Shown: positions 17,296 through 25,273, counted from the stretch's first letter. The stretch: DNA of 31,202 bases from a virus (IMGVR_UViG_3300042466_000141:1-31202); one strand, 5' to 3'. Numbers and translations: made by a program. Notes: generated by a model from the letters alone, not told the origin.

Positions 17296-20137
17296 CTTTA
17301 ATTAAATGAGTCAGATCAGTTTCAAAAGCATAGGCTTGTACGTTTGTACTACCAACTGCATCAGACCATCCAGCCGCCATCTGTTTGCGCAACTTGCCTT
17401 TCAGTACGCCGGCATCTGTTAGCTTAGTCTCAAACTCCTTGATACCCAGTTTGATCTCATGTAGATACGCCTTGAGCGCAGAAGTAGATACAAAGATTGT
17501 GCTTTCTTCAACTTCAGCCCTGATATACAGAGGGCCACGAGGCGCTGTGGAAACTTTGCCGTTGTTCACGACCAGCATGTTCTGAATGTTCTTGTTGATG
17601 AAGTCACCCAAAACATCTTCGCGGGTATTAGAGTCAGCTTTGCGCTTACCATTGATGATGTCGTTGAACGCTCCGCCAACTACGTTCATGATACGAACCA
17701 TGTCAAACTCAAACCAACCCAGTTCACGCAGGATGCGCTCAGCAGTGTAGACGTTGGCAATCAAGCTGGCGATGTAGCGATACTCACCACTCTTTGAATA
17801 CTTGTCCGCTACATTCATGTACTCAATGTGGATCCTACGAGTCAACTCTTTCTTGCCAACTTTCAGTAGTTCTTGTACATAGGGTATACCGGCATGGCCG
17901 TAGTGGTAGTGATAGGCATCAAACATATCTTTGCCGCGCTCAAGTGTTAGCTCATACCCCTGAACATTTGGCCTAGTCATGTATGGCTCAAGTACACGCA
18001 TTTCTTCGGCGCTGGTGTTTGCCTTGTAGGTTGAAATAATGTCAATCAGTGAGTTGTTTGTTGTGATGATCGCAATCAATCGGGTGATGAACTCTGATTC
18101 ACGTTCTTGGTTGGATGACGCCTGAAGTCTAATCTTTGGGCGACCAGCGGAAGTTTTATAGACCACATCAGATGCTACTTTGCCGTCCAAGTTAGTCTGC
18201 TCATCAAGACCAAACGTAATATTCTTAGAGGTAATCATGCGCTGTGTTAGCGCATTGGGTGTTGCATCGTTAACAGTCAAGCTTTCGGGTGATCCCCAGA
18301 TACTCATTGCAGAATACAAAGCGCCTGTCTTACCTACGCCAGACTCACCGTGCAGGGAAAGCACAATGCCGTTGACGTTGGAGAACTCCATCAAGGGTGT
18401 AGCGAATCCGCACAGTAGCGTGAACGCATGAAACTCATAGCCCGGGTCGTTGAGCATACGCGCCGCCGTAAGCCAGCCTTCAAACGTACCGCTTTTCTTG
18501 ACATAGCGCACAATGTTCTTAGACATGGGAGACGGAGGGCAGTGTCTGATCTCGTCTTTAAATACTTCGCTTGTACCGATAACAAATGATTCGTGATCTT
18601 CTGTCCAGCCTTGTTGGATTCGCATGATGTCTGCCTTTTGTGTATTGATTAAATAACTTGTCCACTTCATTAGATAGCTCGCAAACTTGGGAGCGAGCGC
18701 GGGTTCAAATGCAACGCCGTTAGATAGCAGGGTTGCCTTGAGTTTGTCTAATGCGCCGATGTCTTTCAGCGGTAACATAAATTCACGAGACGCATCTCGT
18801 GGTAAGTGCAAGCGAATGACTAAGCACTCGCCATCGTGGGGGCTGAACAGTCGCTGAATAGGGTACACATCATTCGGTGTCAGCATCTCGGGTGGGTCTT
18901 GGACTTTCTTGCCATCCTTGTTTATTCGTGGCGCTGGTTGAAAGTACACACCGCCGTTGATTGGGCGAAAGAATGGCTTAAGAAACTCAGGAAAGACTAA
19001 GAGGTTTTTGGGATCCTTTTTGGCCCCAGTTGGCTCCGCTTCATCCTCGGCTTCGCCTCCTTCATCGTCAGGAGTTCCGTCAGAGGACTCGGTGTATTCA
19101 ACTGCGAGTTTGATAGATCGGGCAAGTGCAATAGGCCCTGACTTTCCGAGTTTTCCTTTGTGTGGGCATCCAACGCATCCAGCCCTGTTCTCACGTTCAA
19201 AGGCGTCGCAACTGTGTGCCCAAGCCGCTTCACTTCTTGACTGCTCTGCTTTTCGTTCAGTTTCGTCCCGCGAATAGTCGGGGTGGTCTTCTGACATGAG
19301 ATGTATGGCAGTGTCGCCATCAACACACCTTGAGGCGACAGATAGTCCAGCGTACCACAACGGCTCTGGACAACTAGCCGCGTTTTCGAGAATGTATTTA
19401 ATTTGTCCACAGCCTACTCCTTCTAAGCTATCCTCCGCGAGCTTTTGGAAGACGTATTCATAATTGCCGTTCATCTTGTCGAACAGCGCTTGAGTCTCAT
19501 CATCAAGACCCTTTTCAACTTGGCTCAAGTCAAATGCTTTTTCAACTTTACCAAGCAGGTTTTCCCAGTCTTGAAAGTCTGTAGGCTCACCGTCCTGTAT
19601 GACTTCAACCGGTAACGGAGCGCGTTTTAGATTGCGACTGCCGGGGACTCTAAGAATCCTTGCGGCATCTGCCGTAACTACCTCATCAATCATGAGGCCG
19701 TTGTCTAAACAATACTGTTTAAACTTTTCAGCGTACGGTTTCCAAATGTCCGTAGGTACATCAGCAGTAAAAGGCCAGTAAGCATGGATGCCGTTACCGG
19801 AGTTTACGATGATTGGTTGCGGCAGTTCAGTATCGGACAGAAACTTGTGCAATGCTATCAGTCCGTCTTCCCACGCCGCATACGGCTTATCAGGGCCGCA
19901 GTCTAGGTCAACAAAGAACGAGCGCATAAAAATACACGCACTAGCCCTACGTTGATACCCCTCAAATGTCCCAAGCGCAAAAAATGTGTTGAAGTCACCA
20001 GCATCAAAGTCCTTCATGAAGTCAATCGCTTCACTAAGGTACTCAGAGAATTTGGGGCGCACTGAGTCACCCTTGATTCCGACTACACAAATGTTGCCCT
20101 GCGTTGGCAATACCTTATCAAAAAATTGTTCGTTCAT
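17273..20137 (-). CDS. Primase-helicase: AEP-type primase fused to P-loop helicase
   Basis: A 954-aa fusion expected to unwind DNA and lay primers for the phage polymerase. The N-terminal domain shows archaeo-eukaryotic primase motifs: D77-x-D79 (metal binding, FFVDLDCG), S113-G-N-G-I-H118 (nucleotide binding) and D157...RILRVPGSRN. A middle Cys block (C256, C271, C310, C321, C324) matches the zinc-binding linker of such primases. The C-terminal domain has Walker A GESGVGKT (597-604) and Walker B-like ITFGLDEQ (D645, E646), similar to DUF927/D5-type superfamily 3 or related helicases. No DnaB- or DnaG-like gene is seen, so this probably fills both roles. The start has no clear Shine-Dalgarno. 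An intrinsic terminator precedes it. Confidence 0.88.
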   Translation of the reverse strand: MNEQFFDKVLPTQGNICVVGIKGDSVRPKFSEYLSEAIDFMKDFDAGDFNTFFALGTFEGYQRRASACIFMRSFFVDLDCGPDKPYAAWEDGLIALHKFLSDTELPQPIIVNSGNGIHAYWPFTADVPTDIWKPYAEKFKQYCLDNGLMIDEVVTADAARILRVPGSRNLKRAPLPVEVIQDGEPTDFQDWENLLGKVEKAFDLSQVEKGLDDETQALFDKMNGNYEYVFQKLAEDSLEGVGCGQIKYILENAASCPEPLWYAGLSVASRCVDGDTAIHLMSEDHPDYSRDETERKAEQSRSEAAWAHSCDAFERENRAGCVGCPHKGKLGKSGPIALARSIKLAVEYTESSDGTPDDEGGEAEDEAEPTGAKKDPKNLLVFPEFLKPFFRPINGGVYFQPAPRINKDGKKVQDPPEMLTPNDVYPIQRLFSPHDGECLVIRLHLPRDASREFMLPLKDIGALDKLKATLLSNGVAFEPALAPKFASYLMKWTSYLINTQKADIMRIQQGWTEDHESFVIGTSEVFKDEIRHCPPSPMSKNIVRYVKKSGTFEGWLTAARMLNDPGYEFHAFTLLCGFATPLMEFSNVNGIVLSLHGESGVGKTGALYSAMSIWGSPESLTVNDATPNALTQRMITSKNITFGLDEQTNLDGKVASDVVYKTSAGRPKIRLQASSNQERESEFITRLIAIITTNNSLIDIISTYKANTSAEEMRVLEPYMTRPNVQGYELTLERGKDMFDAYHYHYGHAGIPYVQELLKVGKKELTRRIHIEYMNVADKYSKSGEYRYIASLIANVYTAERILRELGWFEFDMVRIMNVVGGAFNDIINGKRKADSNTREDVLGDFINKNIQNMLVVNNGKVSTAPRGPLYIRAEVEESTIFVSTSALKAYLHEIKLGIKEFETKLTDAGVLKGKLRKQMAAGWSDAVGSTNVQAYAFETDLTHLIKDEQETTE

Positions 20138-20154
20138 AATCGCAGAGACAATAA

Positions 20155-20175
20155 AGGCGAGGACCGGCCTCGCCT
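20155..20175 (-). terminator. Intrinsic terminator between HTH gene and primase-helicase
   Basis: Read on the minus strand: an 8-bp perfect stem (AGGCGAGG / CCTCGCCT) with a 5-base loop, followed by TTATTGTCT, a moderately U-rich tract. It lies 17 bases after the stop of the HTH gene and 17 bases before the primase-helicase ATG. It would end or reduce transcription of the helicase-to-HTH unit before the primase gene. Confidence 0.7.
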
Positions 20176-20192
20176 GTAAACAATATGGGCTG

Positions 20193-20528
20193 TTAACCCG
20201 ACTTTTTAGAAACTTCCGTAACTGCGCGACCGAGGATGTTCTCAGTGTATGTACGGGCTTCTTTGAGATTCTTGGCTGGCAAGAGTCCCGCTTCGGTATC
20301 CTCCTTTAGAAGTTGCAGAAACAACCTGATTTTTTCACGACGACCACTACGTACATACCCGCCCCGAAACCACGCATGGATACCCATACGTGATACACCG
20401 AGAATTGCTGATGCGTATGCGGCAGGCAAGTTGGCTTCAATACACGCCTTCGCCAGCGTGATGCCTACATTGTCCCCTTCAGTTGTATCAACAATGCTTA
20501 GTAGTTCGGGGCTGTATGTGCGGGCCAT
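20193..20528 (-). CDS. Small helix-turn-helix protein
   Basis: A 111-aa protein. Residues about 24-55 (LAKACIEANLPAAYASAILG followed by VSRMGIHAWFRGG) have the spacing of a helix-turn-helix that chooses a DNA site, followed by a basic helix (RSGRREKIRLFLQLL). It may regulate transcription or help load replication proteins. Its ATG overlaps the stop of the Cys-cluster gene (TAATG), so the two are probably translated together. A terminator follows its stop. I do not recognise a named family; an excisionase-like or terminase-small-subunit-like HTH is possible, but the replication context argues for regulation or replication. Confidence 0.75.
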   Translation of the reverse strand: MARTYSPELLSIVDTTEGDNVGITLAKACIEANLPAAYASAILGVSRMGIHAWFRGGYVRSGRREKIRLFLQLLKEDTEAGLLPAKNLKEARTYTENILGRAVTEVSKKSG

Positions 20529-21391
20529 TATTTCTTAGACCACTTTTTAACGATGTCGCTAACATCTTCTGGAGCTTCAGTAGATGCTTTAGGAGCAGAC
20601 GCGCGTTTCACTGGCTCAGGAACAGGCTCAGCAAAAGCGGCTGGTTGAGCAGGGGCTTCAACTTCATCAACACCATCAGTTTTAAACACAGACAACTTGA
20701 CTGCGTTCTCTGCGGCTGGAGTCTTGCCTTGCTGAACGATTACATCGCGTATTTCATTAGGTACAGCAGACGCTGGAGAAAACAACAAGCGTGGCACTGG
20801 GAAGTTAATGTCAAACTGCATCTTAGTTACGACACGACCAGCAGACACATTGTTGTTAGCAAGCATCTGAATGTACGGACGGAAGGGCCACTTGCCGCCT
20901 TCTTCTTTGCCGAACGCTGAAGTAGCTGGCAACACCAACTGATACACATCTCCCTCGGGATCGTTAGGCAATACGACAGCGGCTCTCCATGAGAGTCGGC
21001 AAGCAGTACCTTGACCGCCTTGACCTGAACCCTTGACTGAGTTGGGGCACTCAGCGCAAGTCGGCGCACAAGGAGATTTAACCTCGGGGTCAGGGGTCTT
21101 CGAGTCATTTGACCAGCAAGCGGGGGCCAACTTCACACCCTTCTTGTAGGTAGAGTTATAGAAGGTACGCGATGCGTCATGGGCCATCTTGACGATGATG
21201 ACGTTCATAGAGTTGTCTGTATTGACGCTCTGCTCTTTACCACCAACGATCTTGCGGAATACGCGACCCTCGATAGAAATGCGCTTGTTGCCTTTTGTGG
21301 CATTACCGGCTACGGCAAGTGTGTCCTCATCGAGGCCCAATTCCATTAAACCACCGGCGTTTTGAAAAATGTTTGCGAGTTCGTTACTCAT
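20528..21391 (-). CDS. Phage Cys-cluster protein, candidate ssDNA-binding protein
   Basis: A 287-aa protein. Residues 36-90 and 130-205 look like beta-rich halves separated by a Cys block: C92, C108, C112, C115 and C131, with the local pattern CAPTCAECPNS then GTACR. I recognise this arrangement from uncharacterised phage replication-module proteins; the cysteines suggest zinc. Residues about 240-275 are Pro/Ala-rich and flexible, and the C-terminus (EDVSDIVKKWSKK) is a short conserved-looking tail. Strong ribosome site AGGAAA before the ATG. The position, between helicase and primase, and the folded core plus flexible tail suggest a single-stranded DNA-binding or recombination-mediator role, but this is inference. 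Confidence 0.75.
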   Translation of the reverse strand: MSNELANIFQNAGGLMELGLDEDTLAVAGNATKGNKRISIEGRVFRKIVGGKEQSVNTDNSMNVIIVKMAHDASRTFYNSTYKKGVKLAPACWSNDSKTPDPEVKSPCAPTCAECPNSVKGSGQGGQGTACRLSWRAAVVLPNDPEGDVYQLVLPATSAFGKEEGGKWPFRPYIQMLANNNVSAGRVVTKMQFDINFPVPRLLFSPASAVPNEIRDVIVQQGKTPAAENAVKLSVFKTDGVDEVEAPAQPAAFAEPVPEPVKRASAPKASTEAPEDVSDIVKKWSKK

Positions 21392-21408
21392 GATGTTTCC
21401 TAATTAAA

Positions 21409-21828
21409 TTAAACTAAAGTTTCACTGGTTGAAGAAGCCTTGCGTACAACAATGTCATACTCACGCAAGGCATTTACTCCGGGCGGCAATCCATCTCCTA
21501 CTCGCTCGGACATAAATTCTTTGAAGTTGCGTTGATGGATACGGCGTTCAAGCAAATCAATCGAGCCTTCGTTCTCGACGAACTTCCTGAAGTTGTCCCA
21601 GTCAGTGCAAAAATATCTTTCCTTAACTTGTCTCGTGACAGTACCGCTGTCTGTCTTGAAACCGTTTTGGTTGTTCTCGTTGCAAATAGCCAAAAGCGCT
21701 TCTTTAATCGTATCCATAGCGTCTTTCAGTTCTTCGTCTTGAGACTCATAGTTGGCCTTTAATGATTCGCGCATCCTGCGAATCTCAAGGTAGTCAGACA
21801 CCAACTCTTCTGTATCGTTTACGGTCAT
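21409..21828 (-). CDS. Helicase-coupled coiled-coil protein
   Basis: A 139-aa protein. The N-terminal half is a long helix (DYLEIRRMRESLKANYESQD, DAMDTIKEALLAICNEN) and the C-terminal half a mixed domain (TVTRQVKERYFCTDWDNFRK, QRNFKEFM, VNALREYDIVVRK). This pattern is familiar from small phage proteins next to SNF2-type helicases and PolA, some of which are annotated as Gam-like. Its ATG overlaps the helicase stop (ATGA at 21,825-21,828), so it is translationally coupled and possibly a partner protein. Function not established. Confidence 0.75.
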   Translation of the reverse strand: MTVNDTEELVSDYLEIRRMRESLKANYESQDEELKDAMDTIKEALLAICNENNQNGFKTDSGTVTRQVKERYFCTDWDNFRKFVENEGSIDLLERRIHQRNFKEFMSERVGDGLPPGVNALREYDIVVRKASSTSETLV

Positions 21829-23390
21829 ACAGTCTCTCCTATTTCCTCTTTGTACAGGTCTACCAACTGAGTGTGCATATCCACTTTGCCCTGAAGCATT
21901 GTGTACATGCGCTTCTCCACCTCAGACCCTTGAAGGTGAATCACAGTCATTTTGTTTTTCTGTCCAACACGGTCGATACGCGCAACGCATTGCAGATAAG
22001 TTTCTACGGACATCACAGGCGACCAAAACACAATCGTGTCTGCCGCAGTCAGCGTAACGCCATGCGATGCCGCTTGTGGTTGAATCAACAATACTCGTGG
22101 TGTGTCGGTTGTTTGGAACTTGTTGAATATGGCGGCGCGGTTAGACGCAGTCACATCACCTGAAATAATCTCAGTCGTTATGTTGTTCTTTGTCAGGTAG
22201 TCCTGAACCACTTTGATCGTGTGCTTGTATGGAATGAACACAATTACTTTGTGCGATGCTTCATCAATCACTTCGCCAAGCACGTTCAAGCGCGGTGAAA
22301 CGTCAAACTCAATCACGTTGTGGTCATCGGTATAGACAGCGCCGCCTGATAACTGCAAGAGCTTTGTAAGAGCCGCCGCCGCATTGACTGTGCTGATTGT
22401 TTCGCCAGCCGCTTCGATCTGCATTTCTTTGCGCAACTCTTTGTAGTAGCTAGTGGCTTGAGCACTGAGTGGCACTTCGCGTGTCTGATACATCAGGTCA
22501 GGCAGATCAAGGCACTGGGCTTTCTCGTACCGGATCGCGGGTTGTAAGGCGTTGAATACAAGACCCTTGGCGTGGGGCTTGGGTATCCACTTAAAGCGAG
22601 TAATCTGTTGCATGACCGCATCTTTCCATGCAGTCTTGTACTTAGGAATGTTATTGGGGTTGACCAACTTGGCTAGACCAAACGCATCCTCGGGTGACTG
22701 AGAAGCGGGAGTGCCGGTCATCATCCACAAATACGTGTCGGGACGAATTATCTTGGCAAGATTTTTCCAACGGACGGTGCTTGGGTTCTTGTAGGCATTA
22801 GCTTCGTCAACAATGATGAGATCAAAACCACCATCCATGATTGTTTCGCGCTCTGCGTTAACACCATCGTAATTGATGATTACAAACTCGTAACCACCGT
22901 TGATAACTTTCTTGCGCTTTGATCCGTGCGCTACGCCACATGTGCGGTGCATCACAGTTTTAAACAAATCAGCTTGCCATGCGCTCTGCATGATGGACAA
23001 GGGGCAGACAACCAACACACGTTTCACCAGCCCGTGATTCATTAGATAATCAGCCGCCCAAATTGCGGCAGAAGTCTTGCCTGTACCAGCTTCGTTAAAA
23101 CAGAAAGCGCGGCGATGTAGTGTCAAGAACCGTGCGGTATCGCGTTGGTGATCGAATGGCGTAAACATTCCGGGCCATTGATAGTCACGCTCAATAGGAG
23201 ATGGAATCTTATTAGAGTCAGGCAGTAAGCGAACGAGCTTTTGCACCTCGTTGATGCCCCAGTACATCAGCACCTCTGAGTGTCCACCTTCGGCTCCAAT
23301 CAATTCACTCTTGTCGATGTACGTGGTAATTTGCTTAGCCACATCATGAGAGCAATGGAACCGCAGTGCGGTGTCGTCAACTATATTCAT
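21825..23390 (-). CDS. SNF2/DEAD-like superfamily 2 helicase
   Basis: A 521-aa ATP-dependent DNA translocase or helicase. Walker A is NEAGTGKTS (K105), motif II is IIVDEAN (D195, E196), motif III is MMTGTPASQ, and motif VI is QCVARIDRVGQ (R471, R474), the typical SNF2 C-terminal signature with RIDRxGQ. Motif II ends DEAN, not the usual DEAH. The start is taken as ATG at 23,390, with AAAGG a few bases upstream; an upstream in-frame TTG at 23,402 is less likely. It could remodel forks or recombination intermediates, like T4 UvsW in role. A promoter and hairpin lie upstream. Confidence 0.92.
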   Translation of the reverse strand: MNIVDDTALRFHCSHDVAKQITTYIDKSELIGAEGGHSEVLMYWGINEVQKLVRLLPDSNKIPSPIERDYQWPGMFTPFDHQRDTARFLTLHRRAFCFNEAGTGKTSAAIWAADYLMNHGLVKRVLVVCPLSIMQSAWQADLFKTVMHRTCGVAHGSKRKKVINGGYEFVIINYDGVNAERETIMDGGFDLIIVDEANAYKNPSTVRWKNLAKIIRPDTYLWMMTGTPASQSPEDAFGLAKLVNPNNIPKYKTAWKDAVMQQITRFKWIPKPHAKGLVFNALQPAIRYEKAQCLDLPDLMYQTREVPLSAQATSYYKELRKEMQIEAAGETISTVNAAAALTKLLQLSGGAVYTDDHNVIEFDVSPRLNVLGEVIDEASHKVIVFIPYKHTIKVVQDYLTKNNITTEIISGDVTASNRAAIFNKFQTTDTPRVLLIQPQAASHGVTLTAADTIVFWSPVMSVETYLQCVARIDRVGQKNKMTVIHLQGSEVEKRMYTMLQGKVDMHTQLVDLYKEEIGETV

Positions 23391-23422
23391 ACTGCCTTTC
23401 AAACTAAATTGGTGTTACGAAC

Positions 23423-23439
23423 GGGGGGCACGGCCCCCC
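23423..23439 (-). promoter_or_regulatory. GC-rich hairpin in the helicase leader
   Basis: A perfect 7-bp G/C stem (GGGGGGC / GCCCCCC on the plus strand) with a 3-base loop. It lies 33 bases upstream of the helicase ATG and about 150 bases after the candidate promoter. No U-tract follows it, so it is not a standard terminator. It could pause polymerase, block 5' degradation or control translation. Confidence 0.55.
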
Positions 23440-23591
23440 ATCCGGTTAGTCCTGTCGCGGGCGAAAGTATGTCCCATAGGAGAGTTCCCACCGACTAACT
23501 GACGCGGTTTATGAGGGTAAAACAAGCGAGCAACTGCAACAAAACCCCCATCAGCCCACTCACGCCTAACGACTGAACCTTGATTGACTTA

Positions 23592-23619
23592 ATTATGAGG
23601 CCAAAACTCTATAAGTCAA
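23592..23619 (-). promoter_or_regulatory. Sigma70-like promoter for the helicase unit
   Basis: Minus strand: TTGACT (23,619-23,614) and CATAAT (23,597-23,592) separated by 16 bases, each matching five of six consensus bases. It is preceded by an A-rich stretch (AAAAAAATTA), which can act as an UP-like element. It lies in the only real gap of the replication half, about 200 bases before the helicase start, so it would drive helicase, partner, Cys-cluster and HTH genes up to the terminator at 20,155-20,175. Confidence 0.6.
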
Positions 23620-23649
23620 GTAATTTTTTTGTTGGAATCGTAGGTATTT

Positions 23650-23961
23650 TCACCTAGAGCGTTCTTTTTTGCTGGTCTCTGAGACCAAATTACCCTTTGA
23701 ATCGCGCCGGAACGAGCGATTTTTAGCAACGCTTTGGATGCGTAGGCCATCCTTATTTGAGCCGCCTTTATCTAGGGCGCGAACGTGCGCTACATCCTTA
23801 CCCTCTCGGCGGTCTGCCTTGCCATTTCCATTGGCATCAGTGCCGGTTTTGTCGATTGAACGGCGTCCACGCTGGCGTTCCATACGGCGTTCGTGCTCAC
23901 CTCGAGCCTTCTGTTGTTCGTACTCTTTTTTGTACGGTCTAGGTTTATTTACATAAGGCAT
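23650..23961 (-). CDS. Small basic HNH-like protein
   Basis: A 103-aa, very basic protein beginning MPYVNKPRPYKKEYEQQ. Residues about 58-90 (DVAHVRALDKGGSNKDG then LRIQSVAKNRSF) have the order of an HNH nuclease core: a His after hydrophobics, KGGSN, a short gap, and a final KNRSF where HNH proteins have CNRSK. The usual DH pair is reduced to AH, and no zinc-binding cysteines exist, so it may be a minimal or degenerate HNH or a DNA-binding protein. ATG at 23,961 chosen because AAGGGG lies six bases upstream and it starts just 2 bases after the previous stop; a longer start would run into that gene. Confidence 0.7.
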   Translation of the reverse strand: MPYVNKPRPYKKEYEQQKARGEHERRMERQRGRRSIDKTGTDANGNGKADRREGKDVAHVRALDKGGSNKDGLRIQSVAKNRSFRRDSKGNLVSETSKKERSR

Positions 23962-23963
23962 GA

Positions 23964-24626
23964 TTACCCCTTGTGGAATTGACAAGTCTTTACTGGACAC
24001 CATCCGCACAAGGGCGTAGGGTTAGCCTGCCAAGAATTATTCTCATGGGACAAGCGCAAGCGCTCAAGATTCCAGTAAAAATCCTCCCACAGCGAGTCCA
24101 TATTGTCTCTCGAATACTCGGAAGTTACAAAGTGATTGTGTGCAACAAATAACAGGCCAGCGTTAATCTGTTGCAGCTGCGGGAAGTGCGCAAATGCCAT
24201 AAGAGCCATTAACTGCAACTGCTTGGGGTCAGGGTAGCGGTTACTGCCGGTCTTGTAATCAACAATAAAACCAACATCATCCCGCACGACCAGCAAGTCA
24301 GCGATGCCCCGCACCCAGTAGTCAGGTGCATCGAACGCGCAAGGCTTCTTATCGTAAGTCAGAGCCATTTCATGTTCAGGATACTTAACCCCTTCCATCT
24401 CCCGTAGGGGATCGAGTTGGGATTTGAACCGCTCATAGTTTTTGGCTAGGGGTGTACCGTCTTTGACGTAGTTCTCCAGCGCAGAGTGAACCTCTGTGCC
24501 GTATAACATTTGCTTTGTAGCTTCTTTCTTAAAATTTTTTAAGACCTTAACTTCATGGTACTGCTTCGGACAATTTGCAAAGTCCTTGAGGCCGGAGTAC
24601 GACCACTTAATTTCACTGGCTTTCAT
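23964..24626 (-). CDS. RecB/Cas4-like PD-(D/E)XK nuclease with predicted Fe-S cluster
   Basis: A 220-aa nuclease of the RecB/AddB/Cas4 type. Catalytic pattern: H47 (GTEVHSALE), D110 (RGIADLLVV), D123-Y-K125 (IVDYKTG), and the Gln-rich helix KQLQLMALMAF from Q136. A Cys in the first motif, C19 (FANCPKQYHE), and C207, C210 and C215 at the C-terminus match the four-cysteine Fe-S arrangement of AddB and Cas4. It is expected to act on DNA ends as a single-strand or end-processing exonuclease. It shares a 4-nt overlap (ATGA) with the PD-(D/E)XK gene upstream. It is not near a CRISPR array, so a recombination or replication role is more likely than spacer acquisition. Confidence 0.88.
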   Translation of the reverse strand: MKASEIKWSYSGLKDFANCPKQYHEVKVLKNFKKEATKQMLYGTEVHSALENYVKDGTPLAKNYERFKSQLDPLREMEGVKYPEHEMALTYDKKPCAFDAPDYWVRGIADLLVVRDDVGFIVDYKTGSNRYPDPKQLQLMALMAFAHFPQLQQINAGLLFVAHNHFVTSEYSRDNMDSLWEDFYWNLERLRLSHENNSWQANPTPLCGWCPVKTCQFHKG

Positions 24627-25273
24627 ATATCTGTGCGCTCCTTTTTAGAACCAGTAGAAGTTACCATATTTAAGCGCTTAGGGTTGAACCCGTTCTCGTA
24701 AAAGGATGCGCCACGCAAGATCATGAAGAACTTGTCGCCATGCCAAGTGTTGCCAACAACAAACGTGCCTACATTCATACGACCACCAAAGATATTTAAA
24801 GCGCATACTGAGTCAACAGTCTTGCCGCCCGTGTACATGCTACTTGGCGACTTGCTTGTTTGGACTGGCCCTATGAATACAGGCATGTTGAGATCACGCG
24901 CATAAGCCGCCGCTTGCTCCAAATGATCTGCAAGGGTTGTTGCGGCGAGACCGTTGGGGTAATGGGGTGACATCTGCCGTTTAACTTCTATGCCAAACTT
25001 GATCTCACGGTCCTCGTGGTACGCAGTCACAACAAAGTCGATTGCCTTACCGCTTGTTGTTTTAACTTCTTTCTCATAGCTCCACCCCTTCTCGTCGAGC
25101 AGTTCGCTCACTAACTTGGAAGCCGCCTTCTCGGTAGCGTAGTCAGCCGCAAACAGTTGTTGCTTGCGCTTCTGTTCAGCTTGGTATTGTGCGGGAGTTT
25201 GTTGTATGGGAAGTCGGAGTGATTGGATGTTGATACCGTTTGCCCGCGCCCAAAGTTCGTGTTTATTAAGCAT
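24623..25273 (-). CDS. Restriction-endonuclease-like PD-(D/E)XK protein
   Basis: A 216-aa protein. Residues 44-98 show E48, then a strand-turn with D79 (KAIDFVVTAY) and E96-V-K98 (FGIEVKRQM), the D...ExK core of the PD-(D/E)XK nucleases. A helix LEQAAAYARDLNMPVFIG (about 118-135) fits the Q/Y-containing helix after the core. It may cut at branched DNA or host DNA. Its ATG overlaps the stop of the polymerase gene (TAATG), and its stop overlaps the start of the next nuclease gene. The catalytic reading is good; the substrate is unknown. Confidence 0.75.
   Translation of the reverse strand: MLNKHELWARANGINIQSLRLPIQQTPAQYQAEQKRKQQLFAADYATEKAASKLVSELLDEKGWSYEKEVKTTSGKAIDFVVTAYHEDREIKFGIEVKRQMSPHYPNGLAATTLADHLEQAAAYARDLNMPVFIGPVQTSKSPSSMYTGGKTVDSVCALNIFGGRMNVGTFVVGNTWHGDKFFMILRGASFYENGFNPKRLNMVTSTGSKKERTDI

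Larger units (their letters stand above)
23391..23649 (-). other. Only sizeable intergenic gap: leader of the helicase unit
   Basis: About 260 bases without a convincing gene. On the minus strand it holds, in order, a weak 5-bp hairpin at 23,641-23,656 overlapping the upstream stop, a sigma70-like promoter (23,592-23,619), about 150 bases of leader, and a 7-bp GC hairpin (23,423-23,439) before the helicase gene. A 20-codon frame at 23,415-23,477 (MGHTFARDRTNRMGGRAPRS) ends inside the leader but has no clear ribosome site. Both the promoter and hairpin are listed separately. Confidence 0.75.

Noticed and set aside
23391-23402. TTG start at 23,402 for the SNF2 helicase
   Set aside because: The ATG twelve bases downstream has AAAGG at good spacing; the TTG itself lies just before that site.
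23962-24009. Longer start (24,009) for the HNH-like gene
   Set aside because: It runs into the RecB-like gene; the ATG at 23,961 has AAGGGG upstream and starts 2 bases after that gene's stop.
23964-24626. A cas4 gene of a phage CRISPR system
   Set aside because: The Fe-S and catalytic patterns also fit AddB/RecB-type nucleases. No cas1, cas2 or repeat array is present, so replication or recombination is more likely.
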